Shown in pieces: positions 1 to 11,370 of a stretch of 64,000 bases of DNA. Origin of the DNA: Endocalyx cinctus (Eukaryota; Ascomycota; Sordariomycetes; Amphisphaeriales; Apiosporaceae); contig BCKC01000006.1 in NCBI GenBank assembly GCA_001600455.1, positions 1 to 64,000 on the forward strand, written 5' to 3'. The notes under the pieces were generated by a model. The model saw nothing but the letters and a program-made list of their open reading frames with translations. It made no database searches and was not told the DNA's origin. The number at the start of each line of letters is the position of its first letter. Positions within the stretch are counted from its first letter, which is position 1. The position numbers and the translations under genes were made by a program.

Positions 1-95
1 CCTAACCCTAACCCTAACCCTAACCCTAACCCTAACCCTAACCCTAACCCTAACCCTAACCCTAACCCTAACCCTAACCCTAACCCTAACCCTAA
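1..95. repeat. Telomere, (CCCTAA)n
   Basis: About sixteen perfect tandem CCCTAA units run from the first base and end at CCTAAGCAAC. This is the C-rich strand of the TTAGGG telomere repeat of filamentous fungi, so base 1 is at or very near the physical chromosome end and the window runs inward. Confidence 0.98.
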
Positions 96-885
96 GCAAC
101 AAACCACGTTGCGTAAACGCAAAGGTAGATACACTTTATATAGACTAATGTTAAAAACCCAATCATAACTAAACTCCGGAAGTGCAACGTGGCGGGGTAA
201 CTATGAGAAGTCGACACGGAAGGAAAGCCGCATCCTAACATACGTTTTTTTTTTATCGTCTAGTAACGCAGATGAAAGTCAAGAACCCGTTCCTAATCTT
301 CTCCTTTCGCTGAAAGCAGCCTAACTAGAGCACAACATCTCATAGTGCTGATAATGGTCTTTCCGAGACCCACGCACGCACAACGCGCTAGACAGCTCTC
401 TTTCCTCCTCGTAGCATAGCGTCTTCGCCGCGACTTTTGGTTTCATACTGTAATATCGATGAAATTGCCAAAGACACATTAGATCATAACCCTAAGCATC
501 TTAAATATATAGTAACCCTAAGCATTTCTAACAGTTCAAGAGAGGAAAGAAAGTGGTAAGTTTTGGCTGATTTGTATAGGAAATTGGTAGGGGGTGGCCC
601 GCGGCGTAATATAGTATCGCGTAAGCCATATAGTTCCGAACTGTTTATACCCTAAATATCAACGTCTAACCCTACGCATTTCGATATGATACCTCCTACG
701 GCTACCGCGGAACTTGTAGTAAAAACAACGACCCTAAGTATTTCCCTCCGGCTAAGCTTCTCCTTAATTGTATCTTGAATAATTATTTTAATCCTGACCT
801 AACTAACCCAGCTTGAGTAACGGCTAGCAGGTCCAGCGGCAATCCATATCTCGCGTCTGCGGCCGTCAAATGTCAGCAATGATCT
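96..885. other. Telomere-adjacent non-coding sequence with degenerate telomere-like motifs
   Basis: I see no gene here. Short motifs of the form ACCCTAAGCAT or a close variant recur at about 488-500, 514-527, 667-680 and 731-744. They resemble the junction where the telomere itself ends (CCCTAAGCAAC). Confidence 0.6.
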
Positions 886-3073
886 CTAATACTTGTCAAC
901 TTGGGGGAAGAGACGGAGTAAACTGCCACGTACTGGTTTCTCGCCACCTCCGAGTAAGTCGCCGAATAGGTCAATAGGATCCCACGTGCCATGCGTATCC
1001 CAATCGCCGACTTCGCAGTGAGGCAATTTGCTCCTGTCGTCGTCGGAGGTTGACCATTTGGTGTTGCCAGCCTCGATAGTGATACCGTAGTATTGGTATT
1101 CTCTTCCGGTGTCGTGCCAGCTTGGGTCGTAGCCGGGAGGGAGCTTGTCGCGCTTATACGCGCTCTCGTCCACCGAGTCGCGTTTTTTTCCGAGATGGTG
1201 GTCCTCAAATGTGAATTTGACGTCGTACCTGATCTTGTCTCGTGGGATGGTGACGGTCCGGCCGTACGGCACGGAATTGTTATCCTTGTAGCTGCCTATA
1301 TCGTTACCGGCGCCATCGTACAGATCTATACGTGCGTAGACATTGTCTTTAGTCCCGTACTCTCGGATGTGCGAATTGCACGTGCCTGTGGCGTACGCCC
1401 TGATGGTAGTAAGAGTTGGGCCAAGACAGGCCGTGGCGTCGACGCCGTTTATCTTAGATAAGGAAGTACACTCCTGCACGACGTTGTTTGGATGTGTCGT
1501 GGTGAAGGGTTTAAATTCTTCCTCCTCGGTGGTTGTCGTCGTTGCAACGGGTGTAAAGTCGGACGGGGCGGGCGAATCTGTAGGACACTTAGCGCCTTTC
1601 ATGCTAAATCTCTCGTCGTCGGTACAATGGCAGTAGCTGGTGCTTTGCTGGCGCAGAACAACCGGTGTACAGTAAACCGGGTGCTCGCTCGTCGTGCTGG
1701 CGGCGGAGCTCCTCGTACTTAAAGGCGGACTTGTCGAGGAGGGGCCTCGCGTGATCGACGGGCCGGCAGACGCCGACTTGGAGCTAGTCTTGGTGATGGA
1801 TGTTGAAAACGAGGAAGACGGTGTATTTAACGGAGTTTTTGTGGGGGTGGTGGAACCCGTTGCAACGACAGCTTTGCAAGATGATCCGATCGCGGCGCAG
1901 GCGAGCGAGTAGTAGTCATCCCCGAATGAAACTGGACCAGCGGTGCCTGATGCTTCTACGACGTAATCAATGATATCGGATACTGTCGCGGTGATGCGGC
2001 TACTGCTCGACGAAGTTGATGAAATAGATGATGTAGATGTTCGAGCTGAAGATGTGGTAGTTTCAGAAGCACTTGAGGTAGGGGTGGTGGAAGTGCTATG
2101 GTTGTCGTCGTCGTCGTCGTCGTCGTCGTCATCATCATTATCATCATTATTATTGTCACCGTCGTCACCGCCGTTGCTAACTCCGCCGCCGCTGATTATG
2201 TCAGCTTGCCCTTTGACTTTGTTCTGAGCGGCTCCCAGAGCTGCTGCTGTTCCCGCTCCTGGGTTGCTGACGGCATCGGCAGCGGCTTTGCTTGACGATT
2301 CGAGCAAGCTGCTCAAATCACCCAGGCCGGGTACGCCGCGGGAAACTGTACTATTGGTTAGACACAGATGATGTTTATTTAGTTAATAAAGGATCGGGCC
2401 GGAACTTACGATCTAGTGCATGGTTCACTTCCGTCTGAGCCTTTTTGGCGTTATCTGCGGTGGGTTTGTTCTGGTATGCAGAAACAGCGCCACCTGCGCT
2501 AGTTACCGCGGCCAAGGCTTGGGATGTTTGGATGGGAAGAGCAGTTGTCGAAGTAGGACTTTCGGTCGTAATCCCGGAGTTTGTTCCTTGGGGAACTTCG
2601 CTTAAAGTCTTACTCGATGAAGCATAACTTGAAGTATCCCCTAAAAACGGACGACTCGAGGTTGTTACTAGGGCGGGATGATTTGAAGTCGTCCCAGAGT
2701 TTGTTGCTTGGAGAGATTGGCTTGAAGGTTCTACCGGAGAAGAACGGCTTGGAGTTGTCTCGGAGTTTGATATCTGGGGAATTTTTGTCGAAGTTTTAGT
2801 TGGAGAAGGATGATTTGAAAAAGTCACCGAAGCTAGGCTTATCGAGCTCGTAAGTAGAGGGTGACGACTTGACGTCGCGCCGTTGCCTGAGACTGAACCG
2901 GCACTCCAAATGCTCGTAGAGAATGTACTTGGTTTAATAGATGGAGACGAGGAGGAAGTTTCGTTGGATCGTAATGTATAGGGACGGCGAAAGTTTGGTA
3001 AGGTTTCTGTATTACTTGCAGAAACCATCCCAAAAATGAGGTGGAAAATGCAAAACAAGATGAGTCGCGTCAT
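886..3073 (-). CDS. Secreted Ser/Thr-rich (mucin-like) protein with conserved C-terminal domain
   Basis: Two exons are predicted on the minus strand: 3073-2410 and 2345-886. A 64-bp intron (donor GTAAG, acceptor TACAG) keeps the frame and gives 707 aa. Residues 1 to about 19 are a signal peptide. A long Ser/Thr/Pro-rich stretch with Asn-Ser-Gly-Thr type repeats follows, then a run of eleven Asp residues (around 2100-2140), more Ser/Thr linker, and a Cys-containing C-terminal module of about 180 aa. That module (IRAY...CNSHIREYG...CEVGDWD) recalls the C-terminal module of some fungal GH18 killer-toxin-like chitinases, but no GH18 catalytic domain is present here; the similarity is from memory and untested. 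Probable cell-wall or extracellular protein, first gene from the telomere. Exact function is unknown. Confidence 0.65.
2098..2160. repeat. GTC/ATC trinucleotide microsatellite coding poly-Asp
   Basis: A (GTC)n then (ATC/ATT)n tract on the plus strand codes for consecutive Asp with a few Asn on the minus strand, inside the mucin-like gene. Poly-Asp and poly-Val reading frames on the opposite strand are by-products. Confidence 0.85.
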
Positions 3074-3238
3074 AATCGTCTAAAGATGTAGATGTCCCGC
3101 TCGAAGATGAAGTTCTTGATCTATGTATGGAAATACTAGAGTATTTAATTCTTAATCTCCTCAGACGTTGAGGCAAAAACAACATTGACGTCACAGCATT
3201 GCAAAAGCGTCTACACCCACAGGAGTAATTTGATATAA

Positions 3239-3345
3239 CTGTTTAACGTCGTGAGAAACCACCTTGTTGGTTTCTCAAAAGATTACCTGTCGTCATAATG
3301 ATATAAAAATATAATTAATACGGTGGATCTGTAATGATAATCAGG
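3239..3345. repeat. Direct repeat copy 1 (pair with 3429-3530)
   Basis: Shares GTTTAAC, TGTTGGTTTCTCAAA, TTACCTGTCGTCAT and ATATAAT blocks in the same order with 3429-3530. The copies differ by substitutions and small indels. Confidence 0.6.
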
Positions 3346-3428
3346 TCAAAAGGAGGTATGATATCTCTCGGGGCTAGTTAGTTAGTATACTTAGGGTTCT
3401 TTCTACTCACGAGAACGATTTGAGGTAC

Positions 3429-3530
3429 CAGTTTAACATCACAAAAAAGCGGTGTTGGTTTCTCAAAGTCTTACCTGTCGTCATTATATCACAAAAATAT
3501 AATATAATGGATTTATAGTGGATTTATCAT
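3429..3530. repeat. Direct repeat copy 2 (pair with 3239-3345)
   Basis: Second copy of the block described at 3239-3345, offset by about 190 bp. Origin unknown; possibly a decayed subtelomeric tandem repeat. Confidence 0.6.
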
Positions 3531-4003
3531 CAGGACGGATTGAGGCGTAGGCAAACCTGCATTTGTGTTGGGGCGTGCTTTGCATGTAGATATTACGAAA
3601 ATTGTGATTGTCACCAACAATTACGGAGAGAATCGACTAAAATAGCTATTTTGGATACTTTTATTAGAATTCACTGATTGATTTTATTCATTTATAATTA
3701 ACAAAAGTTGTTACACCACTCTGCTATTATTGTCTTCGAGCAAGTTGCTTCCGCAAAATAACTTGAAGATTATCAAAACGAAGCATATGCGTCATAATAA
3801 TGAATTGGATGACTTCGATACCTCTTCGAATTCTTATATAAGTGTCGGTTATTTCAACCTGAACGGTAGAGGCACGAGATTTGTACTCAAGATAATTTAT
3901 GCGTACCTCCTAAGTTGTTTATCCTGAGGTTACCCGATAACGCATAGTCCTTTACTCTGTATTCGTATTCCCCCTTCAAGCGCTTCATTTCTCATATATT
4001 GCA

Positions 4004-5252
4004 ATGTATACTTTCTTTGTGGTGTTGTGCCTCCTTTTTGGGACCAGCTTAGCGGAGATACGATTTCACGATTCTTGCCAACTTCTTGCGCAGGGAGGCT
4101 TGTCATATGATCAAGCCAAAGATAAGCTTCTCAGAGAAGTGACGGACTTAGCAGCCGGTGCTGGAAATGCTCTGAATGGACAAAGCCCGGATGACCCCTG
4201 GGAACGGTTCAGAAGGGAAGTCTTTTACGAGCAATTATTCGCAACTCAAGACGCACTGACAGCTAAGGATTTTATTACACGTAAGAATTCCTCTTATATG
4301 ACTGATACTTTTCGTTTGGTTTGACTGACAAAAACAATTACGGGTTTATAGAACGCCTTGGTGATCTCACGAGAGTTAGAAGCTGGACCCATAAAACATA
4401 TATCATATGCGATGATACAGGTCTTCTTATAGATCAAGGAGACGCTAAAGTACGCAGTGAGTATAAGCCAAACCAATGTTGAAAGCCACCAGTATCAAAC
4501 TGACGCGACGCTGCATTGAAGTGTTGCCGGCAACGAACGGACAATTCATAATAGCGGGTAATATGAAAAATAAGGCTGGAGATTGTAGCACAGTTTTCCC
4601 TAATGGCGAAAGACCTAGTGGATACAGTTTCCACGACCCTGCACAAGATGGATGGGAATATATCGTTCTATGTCCGAATAACGTGCCGAGACGTTACCTG
4701 AGCGACTGGCACCCCGCCACCGGCGAACGTATTGAAAACTTCCAGTCCACTGCAGGCACCTTGTTTCATGAGTTTCTACAGTGAGTCAAACACTTTCGTG
4801 ATCATAATCCATCGCCTATTGGTAATTACTTCGGAGTGGTAATGCTCTGATATATACGCTTGTGCGCGTACTGACAGAGGTTGATGACGATTACTAATTT
4901 ATATTTCCTTGTAGTACCGGTCCGCACGGAATTGACAGTGAGAAAAATACCCACGTTCTAATATACAGCCAGATGCTAACTTCTTATAGGTTCTAAAAAC
5001 GGAGAGTTCTACCCCTTTGCCGAATGCGTTAGACGTAGGGAGATTGGCTATCAGAATCCGGAGTCGATAACTCTATACGCAGTTGGCATCTCTCAAGCCC
5101 AATACTACTGGTTTGATGGCTATGCTAGAACGAGGCAAGACATATGGGATGATCTCGCCGCTCGGGCGAGTCATCATCCAAATCAACAAGAAAGGCAAGA
5201 AGCTCAGGGAATTATCAACGGGTGGGGTCTCACGAATCCTCAAGGTCACTAA
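4004..5252 (+). CDS. Secreted zincin-type metallopeptidase (HEFLH), five exons
   Basis: Predicted exons are 4004-4280, 4352-4456, 4522-4780, 4915-4937 and 4990-5252, giving 308 aa. Intron 2 has a CTGAC branch site and intron 4 a CTAAC branch site. Residues 1-17 are a signal peptide. The third exon ends in LFHEFL plus CA, and the fourth starts with T, so splicing creates His and completes the zinc-binding HEFLH motif. HTGPHGID follows, and later NPESITLYAVG, a context like the NADNYALYA-type C-terminal strand of M35/aspzincin-like fungal peptidases. The family's third metal ligand is usually an Asp; here an Asp of GID is a candidate. The fold assignment is inference, but the HExxH motif is direct. 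Likely an extracellular protease or effector-like zincin. The protein ends in GLTNPQGH. Confidence 0.72.
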
Positions 5253-5855
5253 GGTCAGTCCTTGTACAGGAGTCTTACCGGGCAGAAGAAGACTCGTTGG
5301 AACTATGCTAGGCGATTGGATTTAAATTTAGGATATTTGTGCCTTGAACAGAAGACTGATTCGATATAATGATAAAGCATTTTACTTTTTTCTACGATCT
5401 GAATAAATACCACTTAATTTGGCTAGCTCAACTTGTATTCGCCAGTATTAATACAGTATGATAATCTTACGTAGGCTTTCGACCGCCTGTTAGCCCTGTA
5501 TGGCCCTTGTATGAGATACTATAAATAGAAGTCTTGGTTATGATACATGCAATCTCCAAGTTTTAATTCGCCGTTGGTGTGCATTATGACGCCATAGGTT
5601 GGTTAATGTGAACGAAAGCACGATATGTATTATAAGAACGCCGAACTTCTCGTAGTCTCGGTAAATTCGCCTTTATTTTGCGCTTGTTCTTCACTTCTTC
5701 ACTATTCGTATAATTAACGTTACTTGGCTCAGGGCTTTTCATCTGGTCTTTCAGTCAGTCGATTTATTTACTGGCTTACGTAGGAACCTAACCCTAGCAT
5801 CCCCCCCTTTTTTTTTCTTTTTTTTTTTTCCCTGCGTCTTACGATAGTGTCAAGT
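5253..5855. other. Intergenic; one telomere-like motif and a C/T homopolymer run
   Basis: No gene seen. ACCTAACCCTAGCAT at 5786-5800 is followed by a run of C then T (5801-5830). Confidence 0.5.
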
Positions 5856-6864
5856 ATGCTTGTCGAGGTGAAGACGATCTCTTTTGACAGCAAGTCCGGC
5901 GACCTTGAAGATGTTACAACTACGCTAGGAAAAGTTGTGAGTACTGTTTTTTTTTTTTTTAGCCTCTCCCCTTGCTAATAGTTACTGGAGTAGTGGAATC
6001 AAACCATCAAGACATACCTCGAGTCTGACTGCACAGACTGTATTTCCTGGGGCGTTGTTATCGCGTCTTCATTCATGAAGCTGGATTCTTCAGCCGCCAA
6101 GTTGGATTATCACTCAGCTGTACAGTCGGATTATTCAACTGTGAAGTTGGTTATCGGTTAATATAGCATGCTCCAGAAATTACATGTCTGATATCTAATT
6201 CTTCTTAGAGTGGAATACTCCCGAAGCCTCTCAAGCTTTTGAGGTTAGCCCACAATACATATCGCTCCTACAAGAGTGGGAGGGTCTTTTATTCGCACCG
6301 CCGCCAGTTTGTTACAATTTCTACGGCTCTACACTTGGCTTCGACGCTCCGCTTGGTAGACAGTGTGTGTCAGCAATATTGACCTTCAAATTTCCGCCTG
6401 GATACGACCGAGAATCTCTTCATGAAGGTGACGATTTCGGGGTTCCTAAGATGTATCCGTCTCAACCTCGAACTAATTACCGGTTATGGATTGATGCATG
6501 GGGACAACTGAGGAATGAATTTGAGTTTAGGGCAGCCATCATGACCAGCTGTATGTTTACTTGTGCTTGGTCCGTTGACAGTGGCAATGCGAAACGAAGT
6601 TTGTCCTTTATCATCCCGATGTGCGTTCGCAGCGTTGAGTATGTGGAGGAAATTCTCGAAGCACAGAAATCTAAGGCGCATATGAAATGCTTACTTTCAA
6701 TGGCTACTGGGGGCTTAGAAGTGGAGTATGCCAACACGCGACGATTCACGACTGGGTGGCATGGATCGGCCACTCAGGTCTCGCGACCGCTGAGTCCTGA
6801 AACTATCAGACTACTTCAACTGCCTAAACCACCACAGTTCTATGCATTCGGCGGCTGGTATTAA
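5856..6864 (+). CDS. Hypothetical protein, three exons
   Basis: I do not recognise this family. A consistent model is 5856-5936, 5994-6156 and 6209-6864 (299 aa, TGG-starting exon 2 after a TAG acceptor). The second donor is uncertain; 6150 with acceptor 6210 also keeps frame. Exon 2 carries three near-repeated KLD/SDY segments about 11 residues apart. Exon 3 is rich in aromatic residues (CYNFYGSTLGF, YRLWIDAWGQL, FYAFGGWY at the C-terminus) and looks like a compact globular domain. No signal peptide or membrane segment is visible. It lies among subtelomeric accessory genes. Confidence 0.5.
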
Positions 6865-7614
6865 GCATTGGACTATTAGGAGTAAAAATGAAAATCACTC
6901 ATTCTTTGCCTGATTCAAAAGGACATCTGGTCATAATCCCGCCGACCTCAAAAGCATGCAGCATACGTGTTAGCTTATATGCGTTGTTATACCTGTCGAT
7001 GAAACGCACAAAACTCAAAGCATATGCAATCTATTGTATTTGGCTCTTTATCCTTTCCGGCTATATCATATAACTGTTGGAACAGTTGGCATCGACCCAT
7101 GCAGGATGGGCACCCAATGGTTGTGGGACCAACTTCACCGAAACTTGGCATATCTAAAAGAAGACTATGCGGCGTGGTAGCTTGGCAGCTCGTCCAGTCC
7201 CTAACACTACACGTCGAGTTTGAGTGACGTCAGGTTGGTATTAGTAAACGGCTCGAATGCGAAAATGACTTCCAACACAGCTGCATAACTAGGATCATGT
7301 CCCTTCTTGGCGGCTCCATTCTTGCACGTGTCTGTGGCTTTGGTGTTGTTCGTCCGCCTATGTCTAGTGTCCCGAGAGGGTAGCTTGTGAACGGTGGGGT
7401 CCTCGCGGCGTTCTCCGTGCATACCAACGTCGCTTCTCATAATCATCTGGCTGTTAATTTCATGTTGTACGTCAATTAGTAAATCTTTCCCTTGTCCTAG
7501 TGACACTCTGATAAAACCCCCATTCCAAGATAGCGTATTAGCTATCTGACGGTAAGAAATTCGGCTAGTTATGAAGCTGTAACTGTATCTTGAATGTCAT
7601 TNNTTTTTTTTTNN

Positions 7615-7652
<38 letters not shown>

Positions 7653-8975
7653 NAATTCTTCAGTTTACCAAGAAACGTATCTGGTCTGTTCCCGGCGACA
7701 GCGCACGTATTAGGCAACTCCGAACCTGCACGAATATACCAACTGATTCATAAATACATTGTTGATGGGGGCTGTTGGTTCAAGGGTATGGACTATGCAT
7801 CATGTGCTTTTATATTTTATGCAAGTTGTATGTACGAGAGCATATACGTGTATAGTAATGACAACATTACCAAATTTGTATTGCGGCAATAACTTCGATC
7901 CTACTCTTTAGAAGGGATTAGGCAGACTTGGAAAAAACGCACAATGACATCATCTACTAAGTCAAGAATTGCTGTAAACGTCTTTATTTACCTTGATTGC
8001 TATCATTGGCTTCTGCCCATGCCCATTCAATGCTTAACAAGATCCGCCTTTGGCCAATAAATGGTCCGGGAGAGGGCAAGCTGATCGGATTAGTCGACAT
8101 CAGAAAAAGCCAGCTCGTCAGATATATACTGCATGATTGAGGAGACAACCTTTGTATTAATAGGGACAAGAGCTTCCTGAAGACGGAAGATCGTATGCTG
8201 GGCCTGGGAAATGTCCAACTATCAGGGGCTCAAGAAGGTTAGTTACTATATATGCGAAGCCATGCTCAATGAAATAATATCATAAACAGAAGCCAATATG
8301 TCCTTGATACATATGGGCGAGAATACTTCGACGGCTAATCTCATGCGTTAACGGCACAAGAGAAACATCCTCTCGTAAAACTATGGGCGGGTTCTGGGCG
8401 ATATCACGTTGGTTTATTACAAATGACATGTATACGAGTCACCCAACGGGAGAGAGAAGTTCTCGACTAGGTAAGCTTGGCTTCAAGAAGCGCTCAAGAA
8501 TGTCTGATATAAAATGGAATTTTTTACTGTATCTTGGCAATATATTATAATTACTTACCCTTCTACTGCGTTTCGACTCGCTCATATAGTCAAGTGCAAG
8601 ACCAGCTAGTGACTTGAACATCGGACAGCATTTATGGTTATCAAGTTCCCCTGGTAAATGAATAACCGCTATTTGGCTTTGCATAATATCTCCATTCCCC
8701 TATGAGATTAAGGTTAGGTCTTTGCTTCCTAATAGTAGCTTCACTGATGATCATGCGCGCTGAAATACCATTTGGCAAGGATATCATGTCAGAACAGTCT
8801 CTTTCTTTTAAGTTCTCCATACCAGTCTACCTCTGTCAAGACTCATTGGATGCGTTCGCTGTCCGGACCATAGTAGACCGGTCCGTGATGCCCTCCTCGT
8901 TTCTCACACTGCCTCCCTTCCCCGATGTGCGTGTTCCCCCGTGCTGGTCTGCTCTCATAATTAGCCGGAATTTTT
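6865..8975. other. Degenerate intergenic region with unresolved bases
   Basis: No gene is convincing. An open frame on the minus strand at 7207-7506 (99 codons) and one on the plus strand at 8702-8977 exist, but neither shows a recognisable domain. Bases 7602-7653 contain N calls inside a T run followed by an A run. Confidence 0.4.
7602..7653. other. Ambiguous bases in a poly-T/poly-A junction
   Basis: NN calls at 7602-7603, 7613-7614 and one N near 7653 interrupt about 25 T followed by about 12 A. This looks like an assembly or polishing weak point, so nearby indels should not be over-read. Confidence 0.85.
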
Positions 8976-9164
8976 AATGGCTGCGAGGAGGATCAAGACG
9001 AGGACTTGCTCAGCATACTGGCTCAATCCGGCAACGTGGACATCGCCGAGACGCTTCTCGAGCGTGAGCCGGACGTAAACAAGCGCGATGAAACCTCGCA
9101 CACGCTACCCGTCGCGGCTATCGCGTACCAGCAATTCGAGTTTCTGGGGTGGCTCCTAGCGTAA
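8976..9164 (+). pseudogene. Ankyrin-repeat fragment
   Basis: An open frame without a start codon reads LLSILAQSGNVDIAETLLER then EPDVNKRDE and later VAAIAYQQFEFLGWLLA. It matches ankyrin helix-turn-helix spacing (G-x-x-D-I-A-x-x-L-L, then a D-V-N-x-R-D hairpin). Nothing upstream in frame continues it, and the frame stops at 9162-9164 unless GTAAG at 9161 is a donor. It is probably a leftover of a larger NLR-like or ankyrin protein. Confidence 0.5.
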
Positions 9165-9510
9165 GGCCCGCGATACATCGGTCGTTGAAGAATTACTAAG
9201 AATAAGTAAGGTATCCAACCTTTTGGCAGGATGTTCTAACGGTTGTGACAGAAGACACCGTGAAGCGTAGCAACACTGACAATAACCAGATCTGCTGTCT
9301 GCCTCGACGTCATCGCTTTAAACACGCGATCATAGATCTGCCTTGATGCCTATACAATTAGTAGCGGTATATGCTACCTCGATAAGTAACCATGTCTCTG
9401 CTCTCTCAGCTTTCTAGGATTGCGGTGACTGGTTTATATTACTATATATGTCCCTTTATTTACACTGATGAAAAAAGCCTGCATCTCTCTGTATATCTGC
9501 CTAATTCTTT
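9165..9510. other. Intergenic, nothing seen
   Basis: No gene, repeat or motif recognised between the ankyrin fragment and the peptidase gene's 3' end. Confidence 0.5.
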
Positions 9511-11370
9511 TTAGACTCGCCACCTGGTAGGCATAGCCGCTTTGAGTAGCTTAGGGAAATTCGGAGTTCCTAACCCGCTGACTGGATCCCATCCCACTGT
9601 CGCATTCCAGCTCGCGTAGGGAATGACGGGACTGCCGTTCGGCTCACCGTGGAATCTGGCGAACCCGTCGCAGCCGGTGCTTCCGCCGAGGGTGATATCG
9701 TTGAGGGCGTCCGGGACGGAGTACAAGAGCGGGTTCAAGAAGCCGAGGGACGGCAACTTGGCCTTCAACCTGGCATCGTTGAGCAGTGCGACGATGCCGC
9801 CGAACGTGGGGGCCGAGCATGAGGTGCCCTGGTAGCCCTTCAGAACACCCTGATCGTAAACGCGGAATCCGTAGCCTTGAGCGGAGACGTCGGGGAATCC
9901 GCGTCCGCCGGCGTTGTAATATGGCTTGAACTTGTCACCTATCTGTTGCAAGTACGATCGCACGGCGCCTTCCTGCCAGGCGGGTCGGGCCCAGTAATCG
10001 GAAAACCCGCCCGAAGAGAAATACGTGGCGGTTTCGTTGAGGTATCGAGTGGAACCGACCGAGGTAACCCAAGGACAAGAAGCGGGGTACTGGGGCTGGA
10101 ACTTGGTCGTGTTCTTGCCGTCGTTGGACTGGCACGCGGAGCCGACGCCGGAATCGCCGGAAGAGAAGATGACCGAGACGCCGCGAGAGCTGAGCTGAGC
10201 GAAGAGATTGCACACCGCCAAAGCGTAAGATTTCGGAACGCTCTGTTCGTTCTCGCCATACGAGGTCGAAATGACCTGGGGGAGGTCTTCTTGCTTGCTC
10301 TTGAGCACGTTTTTCAGGAAATCCAAGTATGGTTCGTTAAAGTTGTCGTCTTGTGTGGGTTGGTCGAGGTCGGGCACCAAAGGACCGCGACCTCCTACCG
10401 AGTACTCGGTCACGGGAAGGGGGTGGCTCATGCCGACTATGTACTGCAGATCCAAATTGGCCTCTCCACTATCGTCGGTGGAGGTCTGGTTGTTGAGGCC
10501 GCCGTTGTATTGGATAACGGAAAAGTTCTGGCCGAGTGCCTCAGGTACGATGTTCTCTTCGAACGTGGTCAGGTCGTTGTAGCGGGCGTACTCTTCCAGA
10601 TAACTAACGAAGGCGGCCTTGCTGCCGCTCTCGGGGTCGGGATCGTAGTCGATCTCGTAGAGAGTTTCCATGCACTTCGGAACGATGCCGGTGTCGCAGT
10701 TGACTTCGACGAGATCTTCAGAGACGACTTGAATGCTAACAAGTTCGCTGCTCGTCTGGTGTTGGGGACGAATAGCCGCGAAGCGAGTCGTAGGCTGAAC
10801 CAAGTTGATATGCTGAGAAATCTCATCTGGGATGGAATACTCGAGGGTGCGGAGAATCCTGCGCGGGTTGACTTCCATGCTCGTATACCATGCAAATTGA
10901 GTGTCGAGCATCTCGTTGGCAATGCCGACGGTCGTCTTGAAGGTCATCCAATCGGCATCGACATCCACGTCCTCGATGCCGGCAGCCCGGAGCCAAGATT
11001 CAACTGACGAAAGTGACTCTTGGCTCGGGAGGAGCATTCTTTTCATCTCGTCATGGCTCTGGAAGTGCTGGCCATACTTAGGATGTCTGGGAGTTGACAT
11101 ATCTAAGACGGCCTGCTCGAAACCATCGGCGTCGCCTTGGGTTAGACCTATTTGCAGCTTCAGAGCCTGGTCTTCAGCCGCATGGCCATCAAACTTCCAT
11201 CCTGCACGCATCATTAACTCTTGGTCCCATGTTTTTTTTTTTTTGGGATACATATATTTTCAAAAAAAATTCTACTAACCTTCCGGCACCTGGAATAAAC
11301 GTTCAAAGGACTCGGCTAAGGCCTTACTAACCAGCAACGAGCCTGCAACCAAGGAAAGAAAATGAGCCAT
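9511..11370 (-). CDS. Sedolisin (peptidase S53, tripeptidyl-peptidase type), secreted
   Basis: Two exons are predicted: 11370-11280 and 11201-9511 (593 aa). The 78-bp intron is confirmed because splicing restores [14 protein letters not shown], the normal start of the S53 prodomain. A signal peptide covers residues 1-20. The pro-kumamolisin-like prodomain ([15 protein letters not shown]) spans about 25-170. The catalytic domain carries the sedolisin residues: Glu and Asp in SGEANLDLQ, oxyanion Asp in SSGDSG, and Ser in GTSCSAP at about residue 491. The C-terminal calcium-binding region includes [12 protein letters not shown] and [13 protein letters not shown]. The family removes peptides at acidic pH outside the cell. 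Length is normal and the frame intact. It lies alone, flanked by long non-coding stretches. Confidence 0.93.

Larger units (their letters stand above)
3074..4003. other. Intergenic, contains a diverged direct repeat
   Basis: No gene is supported. Two related blocks of about 105 bp (3239-3345 and 3429-3530) lie in direct orientation. Confidence 0.5.

Noticed and set aside
1956..2295. Poly-Thr, poly-Ser and poly-Val open frames
   Set aside because: By-products of the GTC microsatellite inside the mucin-like gene.
4457..4521. Frameshift in the metallopeptidase
   Set aside because: The apparent break between 4456 and 4522 is a 65-bp intron with GTGAGT donor, CTGAC branch site and AAG acceptor that restores frame.
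7207..7506. 99-codon minus-strand frame as a gene
   Set aside because: No recognisable family, no splice partners and location in a degraded area.
9877..11007. A 376-codon plus-strand open frame
   Set aside because: It is antisense to the sedolisin gene, whose catalytic motifs and splice junction are unambiguous.
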